A DNA stretch of 64,000 nucleotides from CAVQCJ01 sp963711005 (GCA_963711005.1 CAVQCJ010000004.1:186001-250000), one strand, 5' to 3'. Shown: positions 25,937 through 35,545, numbered from the stretch's first letter. Numbers and translations: made by a program. The notes: generated by a model not told the origin, from the letters alone.

Positions 25937-27346
25937 ATGTCCGCGCTCGACCTCGCCCGGCTCCAGTTCGCCTCGACCAGCATCTACCACTTCTTCTTCG
26001 TGCCGGTGACCATCGGCCTCGGCTTCCTGGTCGCGATCCTGCACACGCTCTGGTACCGGTCCGGGAACGCCCAGCACCTGCGGCTGACGAAGTTCTTCGG
26101 GACGCTGTTCCTGATCAACGTGGCGGTCGGGGTGGTCACCGGCCTGGTGCAGGAGTTCGAGTTCGGCATGAACTGGTCGGCCTACTCCCGCTTCGTCGGC
26201 GACGTGTTCGGGGCGCCGCTGGCGATGGAGGGGCTGGCGGCGTTCTTCCTGGAGTCGACGTTCATCGCGCTGTGGGTGTTCGGCTGGAACGTGCTGCCCC
26301 GGCGCGCGCACCTGGCGTCCGCGTGGCTGGTCGCGCTCGGCTCGGCCGGCTCCGCGGCGTTCATCATGGCCGCGAACTCCTGGATGCAGCACCCGGTCGG
26401 CTACACCACGAACCCCACCACCGGGCGTCCGCAGCTGTCGTCGATCAGCGCGCTGATGACGAACCCGGTCTTCGTGTGGGGGTTCGCGCACGTGCTGCTC
26501 GCGTCGCTGGTGACGGGTGCGTTCGTGATGCTCGCGGTGTCGGCGTGGTACCTGCGGCGGGGCCATGAGGTGGAGCTGTTCGAGCGGTCCGCCAAGGTGT
26601 CCGTGGCGGTGCTGCTGCCGTCCTCGTTGCTGGTCCTCATGGTCGGCAGCCACCTGGGCATCATCGAGGCCACGTACCAGCCGATGAAGATCGCTGCGGC
26701 CGAGGCGCAGTGGACCGACTGCCAGCCCTGCTCGTTCTCGGTGTTCCAGGTCGGCGGCGGCAGGAACGACGAGACGCCGACGCAGATCATCGAGATCCCG
26801 CACCTGTTGTCGCTGCTGGCCACCGGTACCTGGAACGGTGCGGTCGAGGGCCTGAACGAGGTCAACGCGCAGTACCAGCAGGAGTACGGCCCCGGGAACT
26901 ACGTCCCGAACGTGTTCATCCAGTACTGGTCGATGCGGGTGATGGCTTACCTCGGCTCGCTCGGGGCGCTGCTGGCGCTGTGGGCCGGGTGGCTGCTCTG
27001 GCGACGCCGGCTGGGCACGTCGCGGGTGTTCCTGTGGGTCGCGACGTGGGCCGTCGTCGCCCCGTTCCTGATGAACACGGCGGGCTGGATGCTCACCGAG
27101 AACGGCCGGCAGCCGTGGCTCGTCCAGGGTCTGATGAAGACCCAGGACGGGGTGTCGCCGTCGGTCGGGGTCACCCAGATCGTGATCAGCCTGGTCGCGT
27201 TCTACGGCGTCTACCTCGCGCTGGGCGCCGTCAACATCGTCCTGATGCTGCGCTACGCGCGGCGCGGGCTCGAGCTCGAGCCGGAGCCGGTCGGGTCCGA
27301 CCTCGACGACGGCTCGGGGCCGCGCGTCCCGGCCCTGACCTACTGA
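25937..27346 (+). CDS. cydA: Cytochrome bd ubiquinol/menaquinol oxidase subunit I
   Basis: The product is 469 aa from the ATG with a strong GGGAGGTGAGG site. Multiple membrane helices are present. Conserved features include the N-terminal His heme ligand region (I-Y-H-F-F-F-V-P), a second His/Glu region and G-R-Q-P-W after the quinol loop. The quinol-binding loop is short, as in gram-positive enzymes. It reduces oxygen with high affinity and sits in the cytoplasmic membrane. cydB follows by 21 nt. No cydDC genes follow in this window. Confidence 0.95.
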   Translation: MSALDLARLQFASTSIYHFFFVPVTIGLGFLVAILHTLWYRSGNAQHLRLTKFFGTLFLINVAVGVVTGLVQEFEFGMNWSAYSRFVGDVFGAPLAMEGLAAFFLESTFIALWVFGWNVLPRRAHLASAWLVALGSAGSAAFIMAANSWMQHPVGYTTNPTTGRPQLSSISALMTNPVFVWGFAHVLLASLVTGAFVMLAVSAWYLRRGHEVELFERSAKVSVAVLLPSSLLVLMVGSHLGIIEATYQPMKIAAAEAQWTDCQPCSFSVFQVGGGRNDETPTQIIEIPHLLSLLATGTWNGAVEGLNEVNAQYQQEYGPGNYVPNVFIQYWSMRVMAYLGSLGALLALWAGWLLWRRRLGTSRVFLWVATWAVVAPFLMNTAGWMLTENGRQPWLVQGLMKTQDGVSPSVGVTQIVISLVAFYGVYLALGAVNIVLMLRYARRGLELEPEPVGSDLDDGSGPRVPALTY

Positions 27347-27367
27347 CCACCGACCGGAGGAGGTGCG

Positions 27368-28426
27368 ATGTCCCTGCCCGTGTTCTGGTTCGTCGTGATC
27401 GCCTTCCTGTGGACCGGGTTCTTCGTGCTGGAGGGGTTCGACTTCGGCGTCGGGATGCTGCACCAGGTCGTCGGCCGCACCGATACCGAACAACGCGTGG
27501 CCATCAACGCGATCGGGCCGTTCTGGGACGGCAACGAGGTGTGGCTGATCGTCGGTGGCGCGGGGATCTTCGCGGCCTTCCCGAGCTGGTACGCGACCTG
27601 GTTCTCCGCCCTGTACCTGGCGCTGGTGCTGCTGCTGGTCGCGCTGATCGGACGGGGTGTGTCGTTCGAGTTCCGCGGTCGTCTCGACAGCGGCCGCTGG
27701 CGCGGCACCTGGTCGTGGAGCCTGACCATCGGCAGCGCCCTCGCACCGCTGCTCATCGGGGTGGCCCTGGGCGACCTTCTCGCCGGGCTGCCGATCGACT
27801 CCAGCGAGGAGTTCACCGGCTCCACCTGGGACGTCCTGACCCCGTACGGGCTGCTGGTCGGCGTGACCCTGCTCGTGCTGTGCGTGCTGCACGGCGCGAC
27901 GTTCCTCTCGCTGCGGACCGACGGCCCGGTGCGCGAGCGGGCGCACGCCGTCGCCACCCGGGTGGTGTGGCCGGCCGCGGTGCTGGTGCTCGGGTTCGCC
28001 GTGTGGACCCCGTCGCTGTCGGACGCGGGCTTCGTGCGCGGTGTGCTCCCGCCGGTGCTGGCCGTGCTCGCCGTCGTCGCCGCCGGCGTGGCGCTGCTGC
28101 GCCGCCGCGAGGGCTGGTCCTTCACCGCCACCGCGGTGACCATCGGGCTGACCGTCGTGTCGATCTTCAGCAACCTGTACCCGGACGTGATGGTCTCCAG
28201 CACCGGTGCGGCCGACAACCTCACCGTCGCCGGCACAGCCTCGGGCGAGTACGCGCTCAAGGTCATGACGGTCGTCGCGCTCGTGCTCGTCCCGGTCGTC
28301 CTGGCCTACCAGGGCTGGACGTACGTGGTGTTCCGCCGTCGGGTCAGCGGTCCGCCGCAGCCCGACGCACCAGCGGGTCCGGTCCCGGACCCGTCCGCTC
28401 CAGCCGGCGAAGGAGTCCTGGCATGA
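27368..28426 (+). CDS. cydB: Cytochrome bd oxidase subunit II
   Basis: This 352-aa protein has about eight to nine membrane helices and the family opening F-V-V-I-A-F-L-W-T-G-F-F-V-L-E-G-F-D-F-G-V-G, plus G-P-F-W-D-G-N-E-V-W. It pairs with CydA. The C-terminal tail is Pro-rich. Its stop overlaps the ATG of the next gene, an SDR, so all three are one operon. With NDH-2 nearby this forms a short non-proton-pumping respiratory chain. Confidence 0.95.
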   Translation: MSLPVFWFVVIAFLWTGFFVLEGFDFGVGMLHQVVGRTDTEQRVAINAIGPFWDGNEVWLIVGGAGIFAAFPSWYATWFSALYLALVLLLVALIGRGVSFEFRGRLDSGRWRGTWSWSLTIGSALAPLLIGVALGDLLAGLPIDSSEEFTGSTWDVLTPYGLLVGVTLLVLCVLHGATFLSLRTDGPVRERAHAVATRVVWPAAVLVLGFAVWTPSLSDAGFVRGVLPPVLAVLAVVAAGVALLRRREGWSFTATAVTIGLTVVSIFSNLYPDVMVSSTGAADNLTVAGTASGEYALKVMTVVALVLVPVVLAYQGWTYVVFRRRVSGPPQPDAPAGPVPDPSAPAGEGVLA

Positions 28427-29190
28427 GCCTGCACGGAAAGGTGGCCATCGTCACCGGAGGCAACAGCGGCATCGGCAAGGCGGTCGTGATCGCGCTCGCC
28501 GAGCAGGGCGCCACCATCGTCATCGACTACGTGGTCGACCCGGACGCGACCGAGCAGCTGGAGAAGCAGGTCCATGCGCTCGGCGACCGGGCGCTCGGGG
28601 TGGAGGCCGACGTCAGCAAGGTCGCCGACCTGGAGATGCTCGTCGCCAAGACGGTCGAGGCGTTCGGGCGGCTCGACATCATGGTCAACAACGCCGGCAT
28701 CGAGACCCGCACGTCGATCCTGACCACGACCGAGCAGCAGTACGAGCGCGTGATGGAGATCAACCTGAAGAGCGCCTTCTTCGGGACCCAGATCGCGGCG
28801 AAGCAGATGATCTCGCAGGGCTCCGGCGGGCGGATCATCAACATGACGTCCGTGCACGAGGACTGGCCGATGCCGGGCAACACGGTCTACTGCCTGTCCA
28901 AGGGCGGGATGCGGATGCTCACCCGCACCGCCGGCGTCGAGCTGGGCGAGTACGGGATCCAGGTCGTCGGCGTCGGACCGGGCGCGGTCGCGACGCCGAT
29001 CAACACCTCGACCATGAACGACCCGCAGAAGATGAAGACGCTCGACGCCGCGATCCCGCTCGGCCGGATGGCCCAGCCCGAGGAGATCGCCAGCCTCGTC
29101 GCGTTCCTGGCCGACGAGGGCGCCGGCTACCTGACCGCCACGACGGTGTTCGCCGACGGCGGGATCATGCACGGCAGCCCGGGGTTGTGA
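28423..29190 (+). CDS. Short-chain dehydrogenase (glucose 1-dehydrogenase-like)
   Basis: The product is 255 aa from the ATG overlapping the cydB stop. The Rossmann motif T-G-G-N-S-G-I-G-K is near residue 12, N-N-A-G near 88, with a catalytic Ser (M-T-S-V-H) and Y-C-L-S-K. It is closest in style to classical SDRs annotated glucose 1-dehydrogenase. The substrate is not provable. Its coupling to cydAB and position before NDH-2 and a GMC oxidoreductase suggest sugar oxidation feeding the respiratory chain. Confidence 0.88.
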   Translation: MSLHGKVAIVTGGNSGIGKAVVIALAEQGATIVIDYVVDPDATEQLEKQVHALGDRALGVEADVSKVADLEMLVAKTVEAFGRLDIMVNNAGIETRTSILTTTEQQYERVMEINLKSAFFGTQIAAKQMISQGSGGRIINMTSVHEDWPMPGNTVYCLSKGGMRMLTRTAGVELGEYGIQVVGVGPGAVATPINTSTMNDPQKMKTLDAAIPLGRMAQPEEIASLVAFLADEGAGYLTATTVFADGGIMHGSPGL

Positions 29191-29221
29191 CCGGGCCGCA
29201 CCTGGGGAGAGGACGCCCGCG

Positions 29222-30514
29222 ATGAGCGGATCGGATGTCGTCGTGCTGGGCGGAGGGCTGGCCGGGGTGGCGGCGGCCCAGGAGCTGGGCAGCCATGGGC
29301 TGCGGGTCGTCCTGGTCGACCGCAACGACTACCACCAGTTCCAGCCGTTGCTGTACCAGGTCGCGACCTCGCAGCTGCCGGCCGAGGACGTCGCCCGCCC
29401 GCTGCGGTCGGTGTTCGCCGAGCAGCCGAGCGTCGAGGTGGTGACCGCGTCGGTGGACACGGCCAAGCTGTCCGACCACAGCCTGGCCCTCGAGGACGGC
29501 CGGACCATCTCCGGCGACTACCTCGTGGTGGCGGCCGGGGCCCGGCCGAACTTCTTCGGGATCCCCGGCGCGGCGCAGCACGCCCACCCGCTCTACAGCG
29601 TCGCCGACGCCGAGCGGCTGCGCCTGCACCTGCACGACCAGCTGCAGTCGGCCGAGCCGGACGCGGTGGTCGTCGTGGGGGCGGGGGCGACCGGGGTCGA
29701 GACCGCGGGGGCCATCGCCGAGCTGCTCGGGGCGCTGGCCCACGAGGGCCACCTGCCCAACCCGCCGGAGGTCGTGCTCGTCGACCGCGGCGGCGCGCTG
29801 CTGCCGCAGTTCTCGACCAAGGCGCACACGTACGCGGCTGACCGGCTGACCGAGGCCGGCGTCCGGCTGCGGCTCGGCGTCGGTGTGGCTGCCGTGCGCG
29901 CGGACGCCGTGGACCTGGACGACGGGACGTCCATCCGAACCGGGACCGTCGTGTGGGCCGGCGGGGAGACCGCCGCCGGCTTCGTCCAGGCGGCGGGCGT
30001 GCCGCCGGGGCCGGGGGGACGCATCGACGTGCAGCCCGATCTGCGGGTGCCGGAGATGGCCGGGGTGTACGCCGCCGGTGACGTCGCGAACATCCCGGAC
30101 GGGCGCGACGGCGTGCTGCCCCAGCTGGGCTCGGTCGCCCAGCAGGGGGGCGCGTGGGCGGCCGCCAACATCCGTCGCGAGATCGACGGCAAGGCCCCGG
30201 AACCCTTCCGCTACAAGGACAAAGGCATCATGGCGATGATCGGGCGCAACGCCGCCGTCGCCGAGGTGGGCCGCCGCCGGCACGAGCTCGAGGGCCCGGT
30301 CGCCTTCGCGGCCTGGCTCGGGGTGCACGCCGTCCTACTGTCGGGAGTGCACAGTCGGACCGACGCCTTCCTGTCCTGGGCCTGGGACTACTTCGACCGT
30401 GACCACGCCGCGACCGTCGAGAGCCGGACGTCGCCGCAGCGCATCGCCTGGGGCGACGACACCGGCGACGTCCCGCACATCGTGCTCGACCAGCCACGAC
30501 CGTCCGACCAGTGA
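29222..30514 (+). CDS. ndh: Type II NADH dehydrogenase (NDH-2)
   Basis: This 430-aa protein has the FAD-binding G-G-G-L-A-G-V near residues 10-16, the NADH-binding V-G-A-G-A-T-G-V-E near 149, and Y-A-A-G-D-V-A near the C-terminal FAD site. A membrane-contacting amphipathic C-terminus is present (A-F-A-A-W-L-G-V-H-A-V-L-L). It oxidises NADH and reduces quinone without pumping protons, which would suit the bd oxidase encoded just upstream. It starts 31 nt after the SDR gene. Confidence 0.85.
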   Translation: MSGSDVVVLGGGLAGVAAAQELGSHGLRVVLVDRNDYHQFQPLLYQVATSQLPAEDVARPLRSVFAEQPSVEVVTASVDTAKLSDHSLALEDGRTISGDYLVVAAGARPNFFGIPGAAQHAHPLYSVADAERLRLHLHDQLQSAEPDAVVVVGAGATGVETAGAIAELLGALAHEGHLPNPPEVVLVDRGGALLPQFSTKAHTYAADRLTEAGVRLRLGVGVAAVRADAVDLDDGTSIRTGTVVWAGGETAAGFVQAAGVPPGPGGRIDVQPDLRVPEMAGVYAAGDVANIPDGRDGVLPQLGSVAQQGGAWAAANIRREIDGKAPEPFRYKDKGIMAMIGRNAAVAEVGRRRHELEGPVAFAAWLGVHAVLLSGVHSRTDAFLSWAWDYFDRDHAATVESRTSPQRIAWGDDTGDVPHIVLDQPRPSDQ

Positions 30515-30535
30515 CCGTTCGACCAGTGACCGTTC
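30506..30535 (+). repeat. 15-nt tandem duplication across the NDH-2 stop codon
   Basis: Two exact copies of a 15-nt unit (30506-30520 and 30521-30535) span the NDH-2 stop and the spacer before the GMC gene. It looks like a small slippage event. It lengthens the spacer without touching the ribosome site of the next gene. Confidence 0.9.
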
Positions 30536-30551
30536 GACCAAGGAGAGCGCC

Positions 30552-32105
30552 ATGCCCGACCAGTACGACGTCGTGATCATCGGTTCCGGAGCGGGCGGCG
30601 GCACTCTGGCGCACCGGCTCGCGCCGTCGGGCAAGCGCATCCTCGTGCTCGAGCGCGGTGACTGGCTGCCGCGGGAGATCGAGAACTGGGACGCCACCGC
30701 GGTCTTCGTGGACAACCGTTACGTCTCGCCCGACACCTGGTACGACCACGAGGGGAAGGCCTTCCAGCCGCAGGTGCACTACTTCGTCGGCGGCGCGACG
30801 AAGTTCTACGGTGCGGCGCTGTACCGGCTGCGGCAGAAGGACTTCGGCGAGCTCCGCCACCACGGCGGCCTGTCGCCGGCCTGGCCGGTCGGGTACGACG
30901 AGTTCGAGCCGTACTACACGCAGGCCGAGGTTCTCTACCAGGTGCACGGCGCACGCGGCGAGGACCCGACCGACCCGCCGTCCGCTGCTGCGTACCCGTT
31001 CCCGCCGGTGTCGCACGAGCCGCGCATCCAGCAGCTGTTCGACGACCTCGCGAAGGTCGGCCTGCACCCGTTCCACTCCCCGTCCGGAGTGATGCTGGAC
31101 GAGGCGAACCCGGCGTTCAGCGCCTGCATCCGGTGCGCCACCTGCGACGGTTTCCCCTGCCTGGTGCACGCCAAGTCCGACGCCGACGTGGTCGCGATGC
31201 GGCCGGCACTGAAGAACCCCAACGTGACGCTGGTGCGGAACGCGACCGTCCGGCGGCTGGAGACCGACGCCGCCGGGACCACGGTCACCACCGTGGTCGC
31301 CGACGTGGACGGGGTCGAGCAACGGTTCAGCGGGTCGATCGTCGTGGTGTCAGCCGGCGCGGCGAACTCGGCGAAGCTGCTGCTGGCGAGCGCCGACGAC
31401 CGGCACCCGGCCGGGCTGGCCAACGGCTCGGACCAGGTCGGGCGCAACTACGTGTTCCACAACAGCCGCGCGTTCCTGGCGATCTCGACGGAGAAGAACG
31501 ACACCCGGTTCCAGAAGACCCTGGGGGTGAACGACTACTACTTCGGCGACGCGGACTTCGAGTTCCCGATGGGCAACGTGCAGATGGTCGGCAAGTCCTC
31601 GGCGCCGATGTACCGGGGCGAGAAGCCGATCGAGACCAAGCTCGCACCGACCTTCTCCCTGACTGACATCGCCGAGAGAGCCGTCGACTTCTGGCTCTCC
31701 GTCGAGGACCTGCCCGAGCCGGGGAACCGGGTGACGCTCGGCGACGACGGGAACATCGTGCTGTCGTACACGCCGAACAACCGCGAGCCGATGGAGCAGC
31801 TGTACCACCGGGTGAAGAAGCACCTGAGCCACCTGGGCATGCACCCGCACCACCTGGTCCCGCGCGACGTGTACATGAAGAACGACATCCCCGTCGCCGG
31901 CTGCGCGCACCAGGCGGGCACCGTCCGGTTCGGCGACGACCCTGCCACGTCGGTGCTGGACCGCGATTGCAAGGCGCACGAGGTCGACAACCTCTACGTC
32001 GTGGACACGAGCTTCTTCCCGAGCATCGGTGCGGTGAACCCGGCGCTCACCGCCATGGCCAACGCCCTGCGCGTCGGCGACCACATCCTGCAGCGGCTCG
32101 GCTGA
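30552..32105 (+). CDS. GMC-family FAD oxidoreductase
   Basis: The product is 517 aa from the ATG after an AGGAGA site. The N-terminal FAD motif G-S-G-A-G-G-G-T-L is near residue 11. Catalytic His is in G-C-A-H-Q-A-G-T and the C-terminal D-T-S-F-F-P-S-I-G-A-V-N-P-A-L-T is conserved. A Cys cluster, C-I-R-C-A-T-C-D-G-F-P-C, sits mid-chain; similar clusters occur in related actinobacterial GMC enzymes and are not needed for the FAD chemistry. It probably oxidises a sugar or alcohol. It is part of the run from cydA to the aldose epimerase. Confidence 0.87.
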   Translation: MPDQYDVVIIGSGAGGGTLAHRLAPSGKRILVLERGDWLPREIENWDATAVFVDNRYVSPDTWYDHEGKAFQPQVHYFVGGATKFYGAALYRLRQKDFGELRHHGGLSPAWPVGYDEFEPYYTQAEVLYQVHGARGEDPTDPPSAAAYPFPPVSHEPRIQQLFDDLAKVGLHPFHSPSGVMLDEANPAFSACIRCATCDGFPCLVHAKSDADVVAMRPALKNPNVTLVRNATVRRLETDAAGTTVTTVVADVDGVEQRFSGSIVVVSAGAANSAKLLLASADDRHPAGLANGSDQVGRNYVFHNSRAFLAISTEKNDTRFQKTLGVNDYYFGDADFEFPMGNVQMVGKSSAPMYRGEKPIETKLAPTFSLTDIAERAVDFWLSVEDLPEPGNRVTLGDDGNIVLSYTPNNREPMEQLYHRVKKHLSHLGMHPHHLVPRDVYMKNDIPVAGCAHQAGTVRFGDDPATSVLDRDCKAHEVDNLYVVDTSFFPSIGAVNPALTAMANALRVGDHILQRLG

Positions 32106-32115
32106 GGAGGCCCCC

Positions 32116-33984
32116 GTGACCCGTGCGAGCTCGACCTCGCCGTTCCCGCCCATCGCCGAGTACGGGTTCCTGTCCGACTGCCACACCGGAGCCCTGGTGG
32201 CTCCGGACGGCTCGGTCGACTGGTTGTGCGTGCCGCGGTTCGACAGCCCCAGCGTGTTCGGCAGCCTGCTCGATCGCGGCGCCGGGTACTTCCGGTTCGC
32301 GCCGTACGGGATCAACGTGCCGACCGCGCGCAGCTACGAGCCCGGGACCCACGTCCTGGTGACCACCTGGCACACCCCCGGCGGGTGGCTCGAGGTGCGC
32401 GACGCGCTCGTGATGGCCCCGCGGACCGGTCCGGACGCGACCACCCCGCACACGCGACCACCGGCCGACGACGACGCCGAGCATCTGTTCGTCCGCACCG
32501 CGCGGTGCATGGCCGGCAGCGTCGAGGTCGAGCTGGTGTGCGAGCCGGCGTTCGACTACGGCCGCACCCCGGCGAGCTGGGCCCTCGCCGACCAGGACGG
32601 GCACACCGCGGACGCGACCGGTGCCGGCCAGACCATCCGGCTGCACACCGACCTCACCCTCGGCGCCGAGGGGAACGCCGTGCGCGGCCGGCACGTGCTG
32701 CAGGCCGGCGAGACGGTCTTCGGCGCGCTGTCCTGGTCCAGCGTCCTGGACGGACCGGCCGACCACGTCGACGCCACCGGTCGGCTGGACGCGACCCGGG
32801 ACTTCTGGCGGCGCTGGCTGGGCCGGGCCCGGATCCCGGACCACCCGCTGCGTCACTACGTCGAACGTTCCGCGCTGGTCATCAAAGGCCTCACGTACAT
32901 GCCGACCGGGGCCACCGTGGCCGCCCTGACCACGTCGTTGCCCGAGACGCCCGGCGGCGAACGCAACTGGGACTACCGCTTCACCTGGATGCGCGACTCG
33001 ACGTTCACCTTGCAGGCGCTGCACTACCTGCTGCTGGACTGGGAGGCCGACGAGTTCATGCAGTTCGTGGCCGACGTCGAGCCGAACGAAGACGGCGGGC
33101 TGCAGATCATGTACGGCATCGACGGCCGGCGCGACCTCACCGAGTCGACCCGGGACGACCTGTCCGGGTACGACGGCGCGCGCCCGGTCCGGGTCGGCAA
33201 CGGCGCCTTCGACCAGCGGCAGAACGACGTCTACGGCGCGGTGCTGGACTCGATCCTCCTGCACACCCGGCGGGCGCAACGACTGCCGGGACGGCTGTGG
33301 CCGATCGTCCAGGCGCAGGCGGCGGGGGCGGCCCGGGTCTGGACCGAGCCGGACCAGGGCATCTGGGAGGCGCGCGGCAAGCCGCAGCACTACGTCTCCT
33401 CGAAGATCCTGTGCTGGGTGGCGATGGACCGCGCCGCCAAGCTGGCGGCGATCCGCGGCGAGCCCGACCTCGAGAAGACCTGGGCCGGGATCGCCGAGGA
33501 GATCCACGCCGACATCCTCGAGCACGGCGTCAGCGAGCGCGGCGTGCTGCGCCAGCACTACGAGACCGATGCGCTGGACGCGTCGGTCCTGCTCGCGGCG
33601 CACTTCGGGTTCCTGCCCGGGACCGACGAGCGGCTGCACGCGAGCGTGCTCGCGATCGCGGACGAGCTGTCCGAGCACGGGTTCGTGCTGCGCTACCGGA
33701 CCGACGAGACCGACGACGGCCTGTCCGGCAAGGAGGGCACGTTCCTGATCTGCTCGTTCTGGCTGGTGTCCGCGCTGACGATCGTCGGTGAGATGCAGCG
33801 CGCCCGCGACCTGATGGAACGGCTGCTGCGGATCGCGTCGCCGCTGGGCCTGTACGCCGAGGAGTTCGAGGTCGACACCGCGCGGCACCTGGGCAACGTC
33901 CCGCAGGCGTTCTCGCACCTCGCGCTGATCGAGGCGGCCAGCCGGCTCATCCTGGCCGACCGGCTCGACGAGATGTCGATGTGA
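32116..33984 (+). CDS. Glycoside hydrolase family 15 protein (glucoamylase/trehalase type)
   Basis: This 622-aa protein starts at a GTG with GGAGG upstream. The N-terminal beta domain contains I-A-E-Y-G-F-L-S-D-C and the (alpha/alpha)6 barrel contains N-W-D-Y-R-F-T-W-M-R-D-S. Catalytic Glu residues are suggested by I-W-E-A-R-G (acid) and L-Y-A-E-E-F near 590 (base). There is no signal peptide, so it acts inside the cell, probably on trehalose or short alpha-glucans. The stop overlaps the next start. Confidence 0.88.
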   Translation: MTRASSTSPFPPIAEYGFLSDCHTGALVAPDGSVDWLCVPRFDSPSVFGSLLDRGAGYFRFAPYGINVPTARSYEPGTHVLVTTWHTPGGWLEVRDALVMAPRTGPDATTPHTRPPADDDAEHLFVRTARCMAGSVEVELVCEPAFDYGRTPASWALADQDGHTADATGAGQTIRLHTDLTLGAEGNAVRGRHVLQAGETVFGALSWSSVLDGPADHVDATGRLDATRDFWRRWLGRARIPDHPLRHYVERSALVIKGLTYMPTGATVAALTTSLPETPGGERNWDYRFTWMRDSTFTLQALHYLLLDWEADEFMQFVADVEPNEDGGLQIMYGIDGRRDLTESTRDDLSGYDGARPVRVGNGAFDQRQNDVYGAVLDSILLHTRRAQRLPGRLWPIVQAQAAGAARVWTEPDQGIWEARGKPQHYVSSKILCWVAMDRAAKLAAIRGEPDLEKTWAGIAEEIHADILEHGVSERGVLRQHYETDALDASVLLAAHFGFLPGTDERLHASVLAIADELSEHGFVLRYRTDETDDGLSGKEGTFLICSFWLVSALTIVGEMQRARDLMERLLRIASPLGLYAEEFEVDTARHLGNVPQAFSHLALIEAASRLILADRLDEMSM

Positions 33985-34961
33985 CCGTCGCCGGGGCGCC
34001 CTCGGTCGGCCGCACATCGTCGACCCCTGCGCTGCCACCGTCCGGGACGCAGCACGTGCTCGAGCACGGGGACCGGCGGGCGGTGGTCACGCAGGTCGGC
34101 GCGACACTGCGCGAGTACACGGTCGGCGGCCGCGCGCTGCTGGACGGGTTCGGGGTGGACGAGCGGGCCACCGACGGCCGCGGACAGGTGCTGGCGCCGT
34201 GGCCGAACCGGCTCGCCGCCGGCCGCTACGTATTCGGCGGCGAGGTCGTCCAGGCCCCGCTGTCCGAGCCGGCCCGGTCCGGGGCGATCCACGGCCTGGT
34301 CCGGTGGCTGCCGTGGACCGAGCTCGAGCGCGGCTCCTCGGCGGTCACCCTCGGCTGCGTGCTGCACCCGCAGCCCGGGTACGAGTGGCGGCTGGAGCTG
34401 CAGGTCGGCTACCGGCTCGACGACGACGGGCTGACGGTGACCTGCGAATGCACGAACGTCGACCGCTCCGCGGCGCCGTTCGGGATCGGCTTCCACCCGT
34501 ACCTCACGCTCGGGGTCCCGGTCGACGAGCTGCGGCTGCGGCTGCCGGCGCGCGGCGTCGTCCAGGCGGGCGACCCGGACGCCGAGCCCACCGTGGAGCC
34601 GGTGGCCGGCACGGCCGAGGACTTCCTGCTCGGCAGAGTGGTCGGCGCCAGTGTGCTGGACACGGCGTACGCCGACCTGGAGCGAGGAGCCGACGGACGA
34701 GCCGTCGCCACAGTCTCGGACGGATCGGGACGATCCGTCGGGTTGTGGGTGGACGAGAACTTCCGCTATCTCATGGTCTACACCGCGGACGGGGTCACCG
34801 CTCTGGCTCGGCGGCGCCGGGCGATCGCGGTCGAGCCGATGACCTGCCCCCCCGACGCGTTGCGCAGCGGTACCGACCTGGTCGTGCTGGAGCCGGGCGC
34901 CTCGTGGCGCGCGGAGTGGGGGATCCGGTCCTCCGACGACGAGCCGGAGTCCGCGGGCTGA
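33981..34961 (+). CDS. Aldose 1-epimerase (mutarotase) family protein
   Basis: This 326-aa protein starts at the GTG overlapping the GH15 stop. Conserved residues include N-R-L in A-P-W-P-N-R-L, the catalytic His in A-I-H-G-L and F-H-P-Y, and the C-terminal Glu in A-V-E-P-M-T. It interconverts sugar anomers, which fits the GH15 enzyme that would release beta-glucose. It is the last gene of the forward run and ends 20 nt from the convergent YceI gene. Confidence 0.88.
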   Translation: MTVAGAPSVGRTSSTPALPPSGTQHVLEHGDRRAVVTQVGATLREYTVGGRALLDGFGVDERATDGRGQVLAPWPNRLAAGRYVFGGEVVQAPLSEPARSGAIHGLVRWLPWTELERGSSAVTLGCVLHPQPGYEWRLELQVGYRLDDDGLTVTCECTNVDRSAAPFGIGFHPYLTLGVPVDELRLRLPARGVVQAGDPDAEPTVEPVAGTAEDFLLGRVVGASVLDTAYADLERGADGRAVATVSDGSGRSVGLWVDENFRYLMVYTADGVTALARRRRAIAVEPMTCPPDALRSGTDLVVLEPGASWRAEWGIRSSDDEPESAG

Positions 34962-34981
34962 CCCTGACACGACGGCCGAGC

Positions 34982-35533
34982 TCAGGTACCGGGCAGCTCG
35001 ACGACGACCTCGATGCCGACCGCGTCGGCGAGCTTGAGGGCGCCGAACAGCGCCCGGTAAGGCTTGATGCCGAAGTCGGACTGGAGCACCGTCGCGGTCC
35101 CGCGCCACGCGGAGGGTCCAGTCTGCGCGACCTCGAGCACCAGCGGCCTGGTCGTGCCGCGGACGGTGAGATCGCCCTGCAGCGTCCCGGCCCCGTCCGC
35201 TGCCACCACCCGGGTGGACTCGAAGGTCGCTCGCGGGTGCGCCGCGGCGTCCAGGAGTCGCAGCGCCGTCCGCGTGATCTCCGCGCGGTCGTCGGCTCCG
35301 AGCGGGGCGATCCCGCCGGAGCCGGACACGATGTGCAGGGAGTCCAGCTCGACCTCGACCCGGACGGTCGCGCCGGCCGGCCCCGAGCCGCCCAGCCCGA
35401 GGTGACCCGACCAGCTCTGCATCGCGATCAGCAGGTCGTGGCCCACCTTCGCCGCGACGCCCTCGCGGGTGGTCGTCAGGTGCAGGGATCCGGTGTCCGG
35501 CCCGATCAGGTACCTGCCCGCGGCCAGCGCCAT
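34982..35533 (-). CDS. YceI-family lipid-binding-like protein
   Basis: This 183-aa protein has the YceI lipocalin-like barrel: G-R-Y-L-I-G-P-D at the start, V-G-H-D-L-L near residue 30 and G-D-L-T-V-R-G-T-T-R-P-L. It has no signal peptide, unlike E. coli YceI. Members bind isoprenoid lipids, perhaps quinones, though this is not established for cytoplasmic forms. It appears leaderless: TAGCGT ends 6 nt before the ATG. Confidence 0.87.
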   Translation of the reverse strand: MALAAGRYLIGPDTGSLHLTTTREGVAAKVGHDLLIAMQSWSGHLGLGGSGPAGATVRVEVELDSLHIVSGSGGIAPLGADDRAEITRTALRLLDAAAHPRATFESTRVVAADGAGTLQGDLTVRGTTRPLVLEVAQTGPSAWRGTATVLQSDFGIKPYRALFGALKLADAVGIEVVVELPGT

Positions 35534-35539
35534 GGCCGG

Positions 35540-35545
35540 ACGCTA
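35540..35545 (-). promoter_or_regulatory. -10 element (TAGCGT) of the leaderless yceI-like gene
   Basis: On the minus strand TAGCGT is followed by 6 nt and then the ATG at 35533. There is no room for a ribosome site. Confidence 0.55.
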
